Assembly (NCBI GenBank): GCA_964441285.1
Contig: CAYTUK010000015.1
Location: 1-50,705 of the forward strand
Reading direction: 5' to 3'
Length of the DNA: 50,705 nucleotides
From: S010-25 sp964441285
GTDB taxonomy: Bacteria; Pseudomonadota; Gammaproteobacteria; SZUA-229
This document shows positions 7,878 to 16,630 of this stretch, piece by piece. The position numbers were made by a program, and so were the translations under genes. The notes beneath the pieces were generated by a model that saw only the letters and a list, made by a program, of their open reading frames with translations, did not search any database and was not told the DNA's origin. Each line of letters opens with the position of its first letter. The stretch's first letter is position 1.

Positions 7878-7937
7878 ATGCCGTGCTCACACACGCCAGC
7901 ATTAACCGAATCTGTTGTTCAAGTAATGATGCAGTAA
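7878..7937 (+). CDS. Possible 19-codon leader ORF upstream of ung
   Basis: The frame MPCSHTPALTESVVQVMMQ starts at an ATG 7 bases after GAGAGG, a better ribosome-binding site than that of ung itself, and ends 38 bases before the ung start. It has no known relatives that I recognise. It could be a leader peptide or chance. Confidence 0.2.
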   Translation: MPCSHTPALTESVVQVMMQ

Positions 7938-7975
7938 AACCACAGTAACTATATTTTTTAACGGATAGAACAGCG

Positions 7976-8650
7976 ATGGCTAAACAAATTCGTGACGACA
8001 GCTGGCATCAGCGTTTGCACCGTGAATTCGAACAGGACTATATGCAGTCCTTAAAGCAGTTTTTGCGTCAGCAAAAAGATCAGGGTAAAGTTATTCTTCC
8101 GCATTCATCGTTGTGGTTTAATGCATTGAACTCAACCCCGTTTGGTCGGGTAAAAGTTGTTATTCTGGGGCAGGATCCTTACCCCACTCAAGGGCATGCT
8201 CACGGTTTGTGTTTTTCAGTTAAAGCAGAAACCTCGCCGCTACCAAAATCGCTGATTAATATTTTTAAAGAGCTGGAGGATGATCTGGGCATTAAAAATA
8301 CCACAGGATATCTGCAGCCCTGGACGCAGCAAGGTATATTATTATTGAACAGTGTGTTAACTGTTGAGCAGGGCAAGTCTAATTCGCACCAGAGTAAGGG
8401 GTGGGAGATTTTTACCGATAAAATTATCAGCCTGCTGAATGTGCAAGAAACGCCGCTGGTCTTTGTGTTGTGGGGCAGTTATGCACAAAAAAAAGGCACG
8501 GTGATTGACACTCAGAAACATAAGGTTATTCGCTCACCGCATCCTTCACCACTGTCTGCATATCGAGGCTTCTTTGGTAGCCGACCTTTCTCAAAAATTA
8601 ACCAGTTTTTGCAACAACAGGGGCAATCAGCCATTAACTGGCAATTATAA
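7976..8650 (+). CDS. ung: Uracil-DNA glycosylase (family 1)
   Basis: A 224-residue UDG that removes uracil from DNA by cleaving the N-glycosidic bond, starting base-excision repair. The water-activating motif GQDPYPTQGHAHGL (Asp67) and the C-terminal leucine-loop motif HPSPLSAYRGFFG are complete, as is LLLNSVLTVEQGKSNSH. Length is normal for the family. The gene is flanked on both sides by copies of the dispersed repeat. The dUTPase about 1 kb downstream acts in the same task of keeping uracil out of DNA, with a methyltransferase between them. Confidence 0.97.
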   Translation: MAKQIRDDSWHQRLHREFEQDYMQSLKQFLRQQKDQGKVILPHSSLWFNALNSTPFGRVKVVILGQDPYPTQGHAHGLCFSVKAETSPLPKSLINIFKELEDDLGIKNTTGYLQPWTQQGILLLNSVLTVEQGKSNSHQSKGWEIFTDKIISLLNVQETPLVFVLWGSYAQKKGTVIDTQKHKVIRSPHPSPLSAYRGFFGSRPFSKINQFLQQQGQSAINWQL

Positions 8651-8661
8651 ATCATGTTTTT

Positions 8662-8696
8662 TAGCCGAAGGAAATGTATTATCCTTAGCTCGGCTA
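8662..8696. terminator. Imperfect hairpin after ung
   Basis: AGCCGAAGG pairs with CCT-TAGC-TCGGCT across an AT-rich loop just past the ung stop. There is no long T tract after it, so it is a weak terminator candidate. Confidence 0.35.
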
Positions 8697-8701
8697 TTAC
8701 A

Positions 8702-8836
8702 TACTAACAGGATGGATGAAAAAGGCTACTTATTGTTCAAGACCGTCAGCCGCAAGGATGCGGGTGTCGAGCTTACATGGCGGTATTTACCGCGTGTCTT
8801 GAACAATAAGTATCCTTTTCATCTGTTTCAGTAATA
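8702..8836 (+). repeat. Dispersed MITE-like inverted repeat, copy 2 (reference copy)
   Basis: A full 135-base copy taken here as the forward reference. Termini are TACTAACAGGATGGATGAAA and TTTTCATCTGTTTCAGTAATA (the last bases mirror the first imperfectly). The arms TTATTGTTCAAGAC / GTCTTGAACAATAA are perfectly complementary. Between them are two small hairpins: CCGCA-aggA-TGCGG-type and GCGGTA-TT-TACCGC. This predicts a three-way junction if transcribed. It lies between ung and the methyltransferase. Both ends read TA at the border, consistent with a TA target, though a duplication cannot be proven. Confidence 0.9.
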
Positions 8837-8903
8837 GAAATGTAGCGTATTCTTTTCATCTGTACAAAGGTTTCTAATAATTAATCGGTTGAGGATATAT
8901 TGA

Positions 8904-9506
8904 ATGTCAGATTACTTTAATGAAAAAGCCCAAAATTGGGATGTGGATGATAGAGTCAAGCAGCTTTCAACTGCTGTTGGATCATCAATAATAGAGCATG
9001 TCCCGCTTAATGCGCAAATGGAGGTGATGGATTTCGGTGCGGGAACCGGTTTGATTAGTTCTTACGTCGCACCTCTGGTACATAAAATTGTAGCAGTAGA
9101 CATCTCTGAGGCAATGCTGAACAAACTTGTCGCCAAGCCAGAATTGCATGGCAAGGTTGAAGCCGTCTGTCAGGATATTATGGAAAAACCCATCGCTGCA
9201 AGCTTTGACCTGGTGATGAGTGCTATGGCTATGCATCATGTGGAAGATACAGGGAAGCTTATTCAAAGATTCGCCGAGCAGTTAAAGCCCGGCGCAATGG
9301 TTGCGCTGGCTGATCTGGATAAAGAAGATGGCAGCTTTCACCCAGAAAATACGCAAGGCGTGTTTCATTCTGGTTTTGAACAGAGTGAGTTACAATTGTT
9401 ATTAGAGAGTCATGGTTTCTACGATGTGCATTTTATAACAGCACATACAATGCATAAAAATGAAAAGGAATACCCAATATTTTTGGTCATTGCCACAAAA
9501 AGATGA
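8904..9506 (+). CDS. Class I SAM-dependent methyltransferase
   Basis: A 200-residue methyltransferase with a Rossmann-like fold. Motif I VMDFGAGTGLISSY (about 41-54) binds S-adenosylmethionine. The acidic residue after strand 2 is in VAVDISEAML, motif post-III is DLVMSAMAMHHVED, and PGAMVALADLDKEDGSFH follows. The sequence resembles the UbiE/ArsM-like small-molecule methyltransferases, but the substrate is not evident. ATG 8904 has GAGG ten bases upstream. It stands between ung and the dUTPase, preceded by repeat copy 2. Confidence 0.88.
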   Translation: MSDYFNEKAQNWDVDDRVKQLSTAVGSSIIEHVPLNAQMEVMDFGAGTGLISSYVAPLVHKIVAVDISEAMLNKLVAKPELHGKVEAVCQDIMEKPIAASFDLVMSAMAMHHVEDTGKLIQRFAEQLKPGAMVALADLDKEDGSFHPENTQGVFHSGFEQSELQLLLESHGFYDVHFITAHTMHKNEKEYPIFLVIATKR

Positions 9507-9644
9507 GAGTGCAAGCGCTCTGGGCTAAAATCTACAGGCTATAAAGCGGCTAAAAATCCCCTCCTATAAAAGTTCGAATGGAAGTTGGGTTTTCTGGTTA
9601 AACACAAGATTAAAAACACGCATTAATATTACAAAGACATTATT

Positions 9645-10277
9645 ATGAAGCAGAAAATAATCACCATGCTTGAGTTACAGGATGCGATGAACTCAAAAGT
9701 AAATCCTGACTGGCGTAACGCCGATTTTGAATGGTACCGTGCGATCTGGATGGAAGCCTCTGAAATGCTCGATCACTATGGCTGGAAGTGGTGGAAAAAG
9801 CAGACGCCAGATATTATGCAGGTGAAGCTGGAAGTTGTGGATATTGTGCATTTTGCCCTGAGTATTCGCCTGCAGCAACACGGTTCGCTGGAAGATATTG
9901 CAGTTGCCATAAGGAATGATTTTGACAATTCCATGCAGGCTGAAGATATTCGAAAAACGATTGAATGTCTGGTGCTGTTAACCTTGACAGATCAGGGCGC
10001 ACATTTTTCTTTTATCGCCGGGATTATGCAGTATATGGACATGCCGTTTGATGAGTTGTTTGAAATCTACATTGGTAAAAATGTTTTAAATATGTTCCGT
10101 CAGGATAATGGCTATAAGGATGGGAGTTACCAGAAAACCTGGGCCGGGCGTGAAGATAATGAATATCTGGCTGATCTTTTACAGACTCTGGACAGTAATG
10201 CGGCATCGTTCAAAGACACACTTTATCTGGCGTTGGAACAGAGCTACCGAGATGCAGTCGGGGTTGAGCATGGGTAG
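9645..10277 (+). CDS. Dimeric (all-alpha) dUTP diphosphatase
   Basis: A 210-residue dUTPase of the all-alpha NTP pyrophosphatase superfamily, not the trimeric Dut fold. It hydrolyses dUTP to dUMP and PPi, limiting uracil incorporation and supplying dTMP precursor. Metal-binding helices are visible as EASE (37-40) and EVVD (63-66), with HYGWKWWKKQTPD between them. The C-terminal substrate-binding stretch NMFRQDNGYKDGSYQKTW is also intact. Its proximity to ung fits a shared role in uracil avoidance. The ribosome-binding site is weak. Confidence 0.9.
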   Translation: MKQKIITMLELQDAMNSKVNPDWRNADFEWYRAIWMEASEMLDHYGWKWWKKQTPDIMQVKLEVVDIVHFALSIRLQQHGSLEDIAVAIRNDFDNSMQAEDIRKTIECLVLLTLTDQGAHFSFIAGIMQYMDMPFDELFEIYIGKNVLNMFRQDNGYKDGSYQKTWAGREDNEYLADLLQTLDSNAASFKDTLYLALEQSYRDAVGVEHG

Positions 10278-10498
10278 CTGGAAGAGTGGGACTTGCATTT
10301 TTTACAAAAGCCCCAATATAGCAGGTGTCTGCTAATTATCAGCGATGGCGGTGAAGGCAGTTAGTGTATAGCAACTTTACTTGCTGTGCGCGGGTTTGGA
10401 ACTGGCGGGTTATCCGTTCCCGTTAATTCAGTGGGTTTATTAATAAAGCTTTAGCGCATAGTCTTGCGATCTTAAAAATAAGTAGTCAGGTGATTATA

Positions 10499-10819
10499 AT
10501 GACAGATGTATTAGATAGAATTGATGAACAGGTAAAGAATAACAAGGTAATGATTTACATGAAAGGCACGCCACAATTTCCGCAATGTGGTTTTTCTGGT
10601 CGTACGGTTGAAGCCTTAAAACAGGTCGGCAAAGAGTTCGCTTATTGTAATGTGCTGGCTGATGCCGAAATTTTTCAGAATCTACCGCGTTATGCCGACT
10701 GGCCAACTTTTCCACAGGTGTATGTGGATGGTGAGTTGATTGGTGGTTGTGATATTACACTGGAGATGTTTGAAAATGGCGATTTAAAGAAGAGGATTGA
10801 CGAAGCGAGCACATCTTAG
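10499..10819 (+). CDS. grxD: Monothiol glutaredoxin Grx4 family
   Basis: A 106-residue monothiol glutaredoxin with active-site CGFS (30-33) and the glutathione-binding elements WPTFPQVYVDGELIGGCD. These proteins carry a glutathione-bridged [2Fe-2S] cluster, often with BolA, and deliver clusters or sense iron. ATG 10499 was chosen because AGGTG lies eight bases upstream; the in-frame GTG at 10490 overlaps that ribosome-binding site. It is single, convergent with the response-regulator gene. Confidence 0.95.
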   Translation: MTDVLDRIDEQVKNNKVMIYMKGTPQFPQCGFSGRTVEALKQVGKEFAYCNVLADAEIFQNLPRYADWPTFPQVYVDGELIGGCDITLEMFENGDLKKRIDEASTS

Positions 10820-10933
10820 GTGTTTTTACAGGGTTAGAATCGTTGCTTATTATAATTGGCACTCGGTTTAGTGATTAGTTTAGCCAAAGATAAACCGCTA
10901 AATTTAGTCCTAAGTCGAGAGTTTTAGACTGAA

Positions 10934-11884
10934 TCAGTAAGCAATATTCAGGGCTGGATCTTCGCGTGCATCCTGTAATTTTCTTTCCGCGCGTTTAAAT
11001 AATTCATCGGCTGAAATAATGACTTCATTCCCACGATAATAGAATACACCAATTCGGCCTGTTATCGGCAGATTGCCGGCAGAGGTTTTGTAGGTGCGGT
11101 TATTAATCATTGTGAGTATGCGCTGAATAGCGGATTGCCGGTAGTTTTGTACTTTAGTATGATGCATGATAATGGCAAACACACCATTACCCAGGCGGGC
11201 GACGGTATCAGTGGGGCGGATGACCTGCCGTAAGCGGCGGTGCTGACTGATAAGTATCTCATCGACAACATTATTGCCTTCCTGGTCACGGATTTTATTC
11301 AGCTCACACAGTTCAATTAAAGCAAGACAGACACCACCATGTCGGTTAGCGGCCTCTTCAATGTGAGCCTTCAAATTAAACATTAAAAATTGCTGGTTGC
11401 CGGCACCAGTCAGATCGTCGACCAAGGCTATTTGTTCCAGCCTTTCAATGGTGCTAGCCATTTGTCTGGAGGTTTCCAGCAGGTCGTTTTGCAAGCCGGC
11501 AATACGAGCGGCGGCATTGATCCTGGCAGCAAGCTCCTGCGGGTTGGGAGGTTTGCATAAATAATCATCGACCCCGTGTTCAAAAGCTTTGACCAGATAT
11601 TCTATACCATCATGGGCGGTAAACAGGATGATGGCGGTGTAAATGCCGTTCTCCTCATCGCGCTGACGAACTTTTTCTGTCAGTTCCAGCCCGTCCATTT
11701 CCGGCATATCCCAGTCCGCCAGGATCACTTCGGCGGGTTTCTGTTCAATCATCGTTAACGCTTCAGTTGCGCTATCAGCCATACGAACACCATCGTAACC
11801 GGCTTTTTTGAGTGCAGTTTTGACGACAATACGGCTAAACTGTAAGTCATCAATAATAATGATTGAGATATTTTGGTTGCTCAT
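10934..11884 (-). CDS. Response regulator with degenerate GGDEF domain
   Basis: A 316-residue two-domain regulator from ATG 11884 (an upstream in-frame ATG at 11929 would add 15 residues; neither has a strong ribosome-binding site). The N-terminal receiver (residues 5-120) has IIDD, the phospho-acceptor Asp57 in LADWDMPEMDG, Thr in LFTAHD and the KPP lysine. After a coiled-coil linker (LLETSRQMASTIERLEQI) comes a GGDEF-type fold beginning ALVDDLTGAGNQQFL. The catalytic signature reads RLGNGVFAII instead of RxGGDEF, so diguanylate cyclase activity is unlikely; it may act as an effector or by protein contact. No histidine kinase lies beside it. Confidence 0.85.
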   Translation of the reverse strand: MSNQNISIIIIDDLQFSRIVVKTALKKAGYDGVRMADSATEALTMIEQKPAEVILADWDMPEMDGLELTEKVRQRDEENGIYTAIILFTAHDGIEYLVKAFEHGVDDYLCKPPNPQELAARINAAARIAGLQNDLLETSRQMASTIERLEQIALVDDLTGAGNQQFLMFNLKAHIEEAANRHGGVCLALIELCELNKIRDQEGNNVVDEILISQHRRLRQVIRPTDTVARLGNGVFAIIMHHTKVQNYRQSAIQRILTMINNRTYKTSAGNLPITGRIGVFYYRGNEVIISADELFKRAERKLQDAREDPALNIAY

Positions 11885-12012
11885 GGATAGTTTTAAGTGT
11901 TCCCTGTTATCTGAAGACGCATGCAACATGGTGTAGTTAGAACGCTGCTGATGTTATATATAGCTGATATTGTGTATTTTAGACTAATTTTTAGTGATTT
12001 TATCGACTGAAT

Positions 12013-12663
12013 TTAACTCCATACGGTGCCGACATTATCATTCCAGCGGTTAACAATGTTACAGAATAGCTCAGCAGTTTTTGTGGCATCGTACAGTGCC
12101 GAGTGGGCTTCGGTATTGTCCCATTCAATGCCCGCTGCCTGAACCGCGCGCGATAAAACTGTTTGACCGTAGACAAGACCCGCCAGACTCACGGTATCAA
12201 ATGTACTGAAGGCATGGAAAGGGTTACGCTTGATCTTGTTGCGCGCAGCAGCGGCATGGATAAACTTATGATCCAGCGTAGTATTGTGGCCGATCATGAT
12301 TGCGCGGCTACAGTGAGTTAGCTTCAGGCCTTTATTAATGAATTTAAATAATTCACGGACACCCGCTTCTTCATGTTTTGCTGTTGCCATCCGAAATGGG
12401 TGGTAGGGGTCGATGCCATTCACTTCCAGTGAGGCCGGGTTCATATTGGCACCTTCAAATGGGTTGATATGGCAGGAATATTTTTCATCAATGGCGATGT
12501 GTCCCGTTGCATCAAGTTTTAATGTCAGTGCGCCAATTTCTAGCAGAGCATCCGTTTTTTCATTAAAACCACCGGTCTCAACATCCACGACAACTGGGTA
12601 AAAACCACGGAAACGTCGCGCCATTAATTTAGCTTCGTCATTGCTCATGTTATTTATATTCAT
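12013..12663 (-). CDS. rnt: Ribonuclease T
   Basis: A 216-residue DEDDh-family 3'-5' exoribonuclease that trims tRNA and other stable RNA 3' ends. The catalytic set is present: Asp27 and Glu29 in VDVETGG, Asp in HNTTLDHKFI, and His plus Asp in EAHSALYDATKTAELF. Length and the MARRFRGFYPVVVDVETGGF start are typical of gammaproteobacterial RNase T. An alternative start is the in-frame ATG at 12648. It is adjacent to pyrC on the same strand (44 bases apart) and probably cotranscribed. Confidence 0.95.
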   Translation of the reverse strand: MNINNMSNDEAKLMARRFRGFYPVVVDVETGGFNEKTDALLEIGALTLKLDATGHIAIDEKYSCHINPFEGANMNPASLEVNGIDPYHPFRMATAKHEEAGVRELFKFINKGLKLTHCSRAIMIGHNTTLDHKFIHAAAARNKIKRNPFHAFSTFDTVSLAGLVYGQTVLSRAVQAAGIEWDNTEAHSALYDATKTAELFCNIVNRWNDNVGTVWS

Positions 12664-12707
12664 CTTTGTAGGTAATTAAAGTTTTTGTTGATTTTAGATT
12701 GTTTATC

Positions 12708-13742
12708 TCAGGCAAGTTTCCAGTGCAGCGTTTGTCCTGCCATAAATGGGATCAGCGTGTCCTCACCCATGTGGTAACTTTCAGGTATGCTCCAGTCCTG
12801 TTTTATTAAAGTTATACAGCGAGTGTTTCGTGGCAAACCATAAAAATCAGGGCCATTAAAACTGGCAAAAGCTTCGAGTTTGTCGAGTGCACCAAGCTGC
12901 TCGAAGATTGTGGCATACAGTTCGATGGCTGCATGGGCGGAGAATATACCAGCGCAACCACAGCTGCTTTCTTTGTTATGTCTGGCATGGGGCGCGCTGT
13001 CGGTACCGAGAAAAAATTTAGAACTGCCAGTGCGGATAAGATTTAACAGTTTCTTCTGGTGTGTATCGCGTTTTAACACCGGTAAACAGTAGTTGTGTGG
13101 TCGTAACCCGCCCTGGAACAGAGCATTGCGATTTAGTATCAGGTGGTGAGGAGTAATGGTCGCGGCAATATTTGCACTGGCCTGCCGTACAAAATCGGCT
13201 GCCTCACTGGTGGTAATGTGTTCGAATACGATTTTTAATTCGGGAAAGTTTTTAGTTAGCGGGAATAATACGCAGTCGATAAAGATTTTTTCGCGGTCAA
13301 ATATATCAATATCTTCATCAGTCACTTCGCCATGTACCAGCAATGGCATGCCGGTTTTCTGCATTTCATCGAGTGCATCATGGCAGTTTTCAATATGCGT
13401 AACACCGGCATCAGAATTGGTGGTGGCACCAGCGGGATAGAGTTTTACGCCTTTAATAAAACAGCTTTTGGCGGCAGCAATAATTTCATCAGGGGAGGTG
13501 TTGTCAGTGAGGTAGAGAGTCATTAACGGTTCAAAGTCGGTGCCGTCAACAGCGGTGAGAATACGGTCAAGGTATTCAACTGCCTGTATCACAGTGGTAA
13601 CAGGTGGGTTCAGGTTTGGCATGACAATGGCGCGTGCAAACTGGTTCGCGCTAAAGCCTGCAACACGATTAAGTGTTTGGCCATCACGCAAATGTAAATG
13701 CCAGTCATCGGGTTGTGTGAGTATTAATTGTGTTGCTGTCAT
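12708..13742 (-). CDS. pyrC: Dihydroorotase (class II, PyrC type)
   Basis: A 344-residue homodimeric dihydroorotase, third step of de novo pyrimidine synthesis, interconverting carbamoyl-aspartate and dihydroorotate. The zinc-binding HxH is in WHLHLRDG (His15, His17), the carbamylated lysine in GVKLYPAGATTNSD (Lys100). The later ligands lie in HGEVTDEDIDIFDRE, HITT and GTDSAPH. Length matches E. coli PyrC. It lies upstream of rnt on the minus strand and is divergent from the membrane protein at 13784 with only about 40 bases between starts. Confidence 0.97.
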   Translation of the reverse strand: MTATQLILTQPDDWHLHLRDGQTLNRVAGFSANQFARAIVMPNLNPPVTTVIQAVEYLDRILTAVDGTDFEPLMTLYLTDNTSPDEIIAAAKSCFIKGVKLYPAGATTNSDAGVTHIENCHDALDEMQKTGMPLLVHGEVTDEDIDIFDREKIFIDCVLFPLTKNFPELKIVFEHITTSEAADFVRQASANIAATITPHHLILNRNALFQGGLRPHNYCLPVLKRDTHQKKLLNLIRTGSSKFFLGTDSAPHARHNKESSCGCAGIFSAHAAIELYATIFEQLGALDKLEAFASFNGPDFYGLPRNTRCITLIKQDWSIPESYHMGEDTLIPFMAGQTLHWKLA

Positions 13743-13783
13743 AGTAGTATTCCGCTGACGCTATATTATGCCCTAACTTAACC

Positions 13784-14302
13784 ATGTCTGTATTTCAAAA
13801 ATTATTCGCCATGCTGTTTTTAAAGGCAGTGCCGCAAAACTTACCCTGTATGAAATCGCTGGCCGTCAGCCTGACATTGTTATACTGGGCTAGCGGTGTA
13901 CTGGTATTAAGCTCAACCCTAAAACCATCGACACTGATGGAGAATATGTTATTAAGTGTGGTCATTTTACTGGTTTTTATTTATGGTATTTTGCGGATTT
14001 TAAATTTTCAGGCAAGGTTTGTACAAACTTTTTCTGCAATCGTTGGTGTTGGGCTGTTATTTAATCTGCTTTCCTGGCCACTGCTGGCAGTGATAGCCGA
14101 TAATAGCGGGACTGAGTCGCTGCTTGCATCGGTTTCATTTATATTCCTTATGTTGATAAGCTGGGAGGTGCTGGTGAAAGCGCATATCTTTAAGCAGGCG
14201 CTGGGAACCTCTATGCTGAACGCATTGCTGTTGTCGTTTTCTCTATTTTTTATCACCATGACTTTGTCTCAACTGTTATTTCCGGCAGGGGTAAGCCACT
14301 AA
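13784..14302 (+). CDS. Integral membrane protein, unknown function
   Basis: A 172-residue hydrophobic protein with about five predicted membrane segments (around 24-44, 52-71, 80-103, 115-132, 143-165). I do not recognise the family and see no catalytic motif. Its stop overlaps the start of mpl (ATG at 14302), so the two are translationally coupled. This argues for a cell-envelope context but does not reveal the role. Confidence 0.75.
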   Translation: MSVFQKLFAMLFLKAVPQNLPCMKSLAVSLTLLYWASGVLVLSSTLKPSTLMENMLLSVVILLVFIYGILRILNFQARFVQTFSAIVGVGLLFNLLSWPLLAVIADNSGTESLLASVSFIFLMLISWEVLVKAHIFKQALGTSMLNALLLSFSLFFITMTLSQLLFPAGVSH

Positions 14303-15711
14303 TGAAAATTCATATCCTTGGAATATGCGGTACCTTTATGGGTGGCATTGCACTACTGGCACGACAGGCTGGTCATGAAGTGAGCGGCTCGGACGAAAAT
14401 GTTTATCCGCCGATGAGTACGCAATTACAGCAGCAGGGCATTAAGCTCTGTCGTGGTTATAAGGCCGAGCATATCAATGATGCGATTGATCAGGTCATTA
14501 TTGGTAATGCGCTGTCGCGGGGGAATGCCGCCGTAGAATATGTGTTAAACAGAAATATTTCTTATATCTCCGGGCCGCAGTGGCTGGCAGAAAATATATT
14601 GAATGTGCGCTGGGTGCTGGCCGTGGCAGGTACGCATGGTAAGACTACCACTGCCAGTATGCTGGCATGGATACTGGATGCTGCCGGACTGAATCCCGGC
14701 TTCCTGATTGGTGGTGTACCGGAAAATTTCGCATTGTCGGCGCGTTTTGGTGCAACCCCGTTTTTTGTAGTGGAAGCAGATGAGTATGATACCGCCTTTT
14801 TTGACAAACGCTCAAAGTTTGTTCACTATCATCCGCGTACGGCGATATTAAATAATCTCGAATTTGATCATGCGGATATTTTCGACAATCTGGAGGCGAT
14901 TAAACAGCAGTTTCATCATTTTGTTCGCACAGTGCCAGGCGAAGGTTTGCTGGTGGTCAATGGTGAAGATAATAATCTGAATGGCGTGATTAAGCAGGGC
15001 TGCTGGAGCCAGATAGAAACCTTTTCGTCCAGATTGAAACCGGCTGAAGAAAATCTGTCGGCAAAAAATAGCTGGCAAATCGGTGCGTGCAGCAACAATG
15101 GGGCTCAGTTTGAGGTGTTATTAAATAACACAATAGCGGGTACAGTCAACTGGTCGATGCATGGTTTACATAATCGCCTTAATGCACTGGCGGCGATTAT
15201 TGCAGCCAGACATGCTGGTGTCAGTGGCGCACAATCCTGTGAGGCATTAGGCAGTTTCGCGGGGATCAAACGTCGACTGGAAGTGCGTGGTGTGATCGCA
15301 GGCATAACTGTGTATGATGATTTTGCCCACCATCCTACCGCCATAACTGAAACCCTGGCTGCGATGAAAGAAATACAGGCAGCCGGGAGAATAGTCGTGG
15401 TACTGGAACCACGTTCCAATACCATGCGTATGGGGAGACACAAAGATACCCTGGCGGCAGCCTTTGCCGGGGCGGATGAGGTATTATTATTTCAGCCTGC
15501 TGGGGTTGACTGGAATTTGCATGATGTAGCGGTTGCCTCACCTGTACCAGCAACAGTCTATGACGCAACTGAAAAAATAATTGAGAGAGTATGTTCTACC
15601 GCAACAGTCGGTGATCATATTCTTATTATGAGCAATGGTGGTTTTGAAGCCATCCATCAGCGCTTGCTGGACGCATTGAAAATACAGTATGCGCAGAAGG
15701 TGATTGCTTAA
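14302..15711 (+). CDS. mpl: UDP-N-acetylmuramate:L-Ala-gamma-D-Glu-meso-DAP ligase
   Basis: A 469-residue Mur-ligase family enzyme that attaches recycled murein tripeptide to UDP-MurNAc (peptidoglycan recycling). The N-terminal IHILGICGTFMGGIALLA is characteristic of Mpl rather than MurC. The ATP-binding P-loop is AGTHGKTTTAS (109-119); EADEYDTAFFDKRSKF and the C-terminal VYDDFAHHPTAI and LEPRSNTM elements complete the signature. It is coupled to the upstream membrane protein. No other mur genes are nearby, consistent with a recycling rather than a biosynthetic setting. Confidence 0.96.
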   Translation: MKIHILGICGTFMGGIALLARQAGHEVSGSDENVYPPMSTQLQQQGIKLCRGYKAEHINDAIDQVIIGNALSRGNAAVEYVLNRNISYISGPQWLAENILNVRWVLAVAGTHGKTTTASMLAWILDAAGLNPGFLIGGVPENFALSARFGATPFFVVEADEYDTAFFDKRSKFVHYHPRTAILNNLEFDHADIFDNLEAIKQQFHHFVRTVPGEGLLVVNGEDNNLNGVIKQGCWSQIETFSSRLKPAEENLSAKNSWQIGACSNNGAQFEVLLNNTIAGTVNWSMHGLHNRLNALAAIIAARHAGVSGAQSCEALGSFAGIKRRLEVRGVIAGITVYDDFAHHPTAITETLAAMKEIQAAGRIVVVLEPRSNTMRMGRHKDTLAAAFAGADEVLLFQPAGVDWNLHDVAVASPVPATVYDATEKIIERVCSTATVGDHILIMSNGGFEAIHQRLLDALKIQYAQKVIA

Positions 15712-15842
15712 AAAAGATCAGCCGCTCGCATTCACAAACTTGAAATCTTGTTACTGGATAAGCCTTTACAGAATAATATCAGACAGTTTCGCAGGTTAGA
15801 ATAAACTTGCCTGTTCCCGACTGGTTGTAACGTACCTTATAA

Positions 15843-16460
15843 ATGAAAACAAAAAACAAAAAAATAATTTCGCTCGCCATAACCGGTGCCTCCGGTGTGC
15901 AATATGGGTTTCGTTTACTTGACTGCCTGCTGCAACAAAATCATAGGGTTTATCTTATGATTAGCAAAGCGGCGCAGGTTGTTATCGGCATGGAAACCGA
16001 CATTGCATTGCCAGGGCGCTGTAAGGATATACAGGGTTTTCTGCTGGAAAAATATCAGGCTGAAAAAAATCAGTTACGTGTATTTGGTGATGATGAATGG
16101 ACTGCGCCGACAGCCAGTGGCAGCGGACGGGTTGATGCGATGGTGGTTTGTCCCTGTTCGATGGGTGCATTGTCAGCCATTGCCACGGGTGCCAGTAATA
16201 ACTTAATCGAACGTTCGGCTGATGTGATGTTAAAGGAGCGTAAAAAATTAATTCTGGTGCCGCGTGAAACCCCTTATTCGGACATACACCTGGAAAACAT
16301 GTTAAAACTTTCCAGAATGAGCGCGGTCATTTTATGTGCCAATCCAGGCTTTTATAATAAAGCAGAGACCGTCGATGATTTAATTGATTTTGTGGTTGCA
16401 AAAATTCTGGATCAGTTACAACTTGAACATACTTTGCAACCCGTCTGGGGTGCCGTTTAG
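15843..16460 (+). CDS. ubiX: Flavin prenyltransferase UbiX
   Basis: A 205-residue UbiX/Pad1-family enzyme. It joins dimethylallyl phosphate to FMN to make prenylated FMN, the cofactor of UbiD decarboxylase in ubiquinone biosynthesis. ITGASGVQYG (14-23) is the flavin-binding start, followed by VVCPCSMGALSAIATGASNNLIERSADVMLKE and the PRETPYSDIHLENM segment with the catalytic region. It is slightly longer than E. coli UbiX at the N-terminus (Lys-rich). It follows mpl by 131 bases and may be separately transcribed. Confidence 0.95.
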   Translation: MKTKNKKIISLAITGASGVQYGFRLLDCLLQQNHRVYLMISKAAQVVIGMETDIALPGRCKDIQGFLLEKYQAEKNQLRVFGDDEWTAPTASGSGRVDAMVVCPCSMGALSAIATGASNNLIERSADVMLKERKKLILVPRETPYSDIHLENMLKLSRMSAVILCANPGFYNKAETVDDLIDFVVAKILDQLQLEHTLQPVWGAV

Positions 16461-16500
16461 TTTTTGTTGGCCTGTCAAATTTTTTATGGTGCAAAAAAAT

Positions 16501-16530
16501 GGTGGCTAATCCGCTGCCGAATTAGCCACC
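16501..16530. terminator. Hairpin after ubiX
   Basis: A 10-bp stem GGTGGCTAAT / ATTAGCCACC with a 10-base loop lies 40 bases past ubiX, preceded rather than followed by poly-A/T tracts. On the minus strand the A-run preceding it becomes a T tract, so it could also stop leftward transcription. Confidence 0.5.
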
Positions 16531-16630
16531 AACGCAGGAGTGTCTTGCATGAAACTCCGGCTTCCCTTACGTTAATTTTCGAGCTGGTAAGCAGCTTTTC
16601 TGAAGAATAATTCAGGTCAATGTTTCGACT

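Larger units (their letters stand above)
7481..7975. other. Intergenic region with a repeat element and a mini-ORF, upstream of ung
   Basis: About 495 bases. It contains a full copy of the dispersed inverted repeat (7573-7700), then AT-rich DNA, then a 19-codon mini-ORF (7878-7937) with a good GAGAGG ribosome-binding site, ending 38 bases before ung. Nothing else is recognisable. Confidence 0.6.

Noticed and set aside
8505..8834. 109-codon ORF over the end of ung and repeat copy 2
   Set aside because: Out of frame with ung, and its second half is translated repeat element.
7573..8836. Composite transposon around ung (two repeat copies in opposite orientation)
   Set aside because: The copies are short, diverged from each other and lack a transposase; the flanked gene is a normal housekeeping gene. 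Independent insertions are simpler.
15105..15443. 112-codon ORF antisense to mpl
   Set aside because: Antisense to a well-conserved gene and low similarity to any family I know; typical frame shadow.
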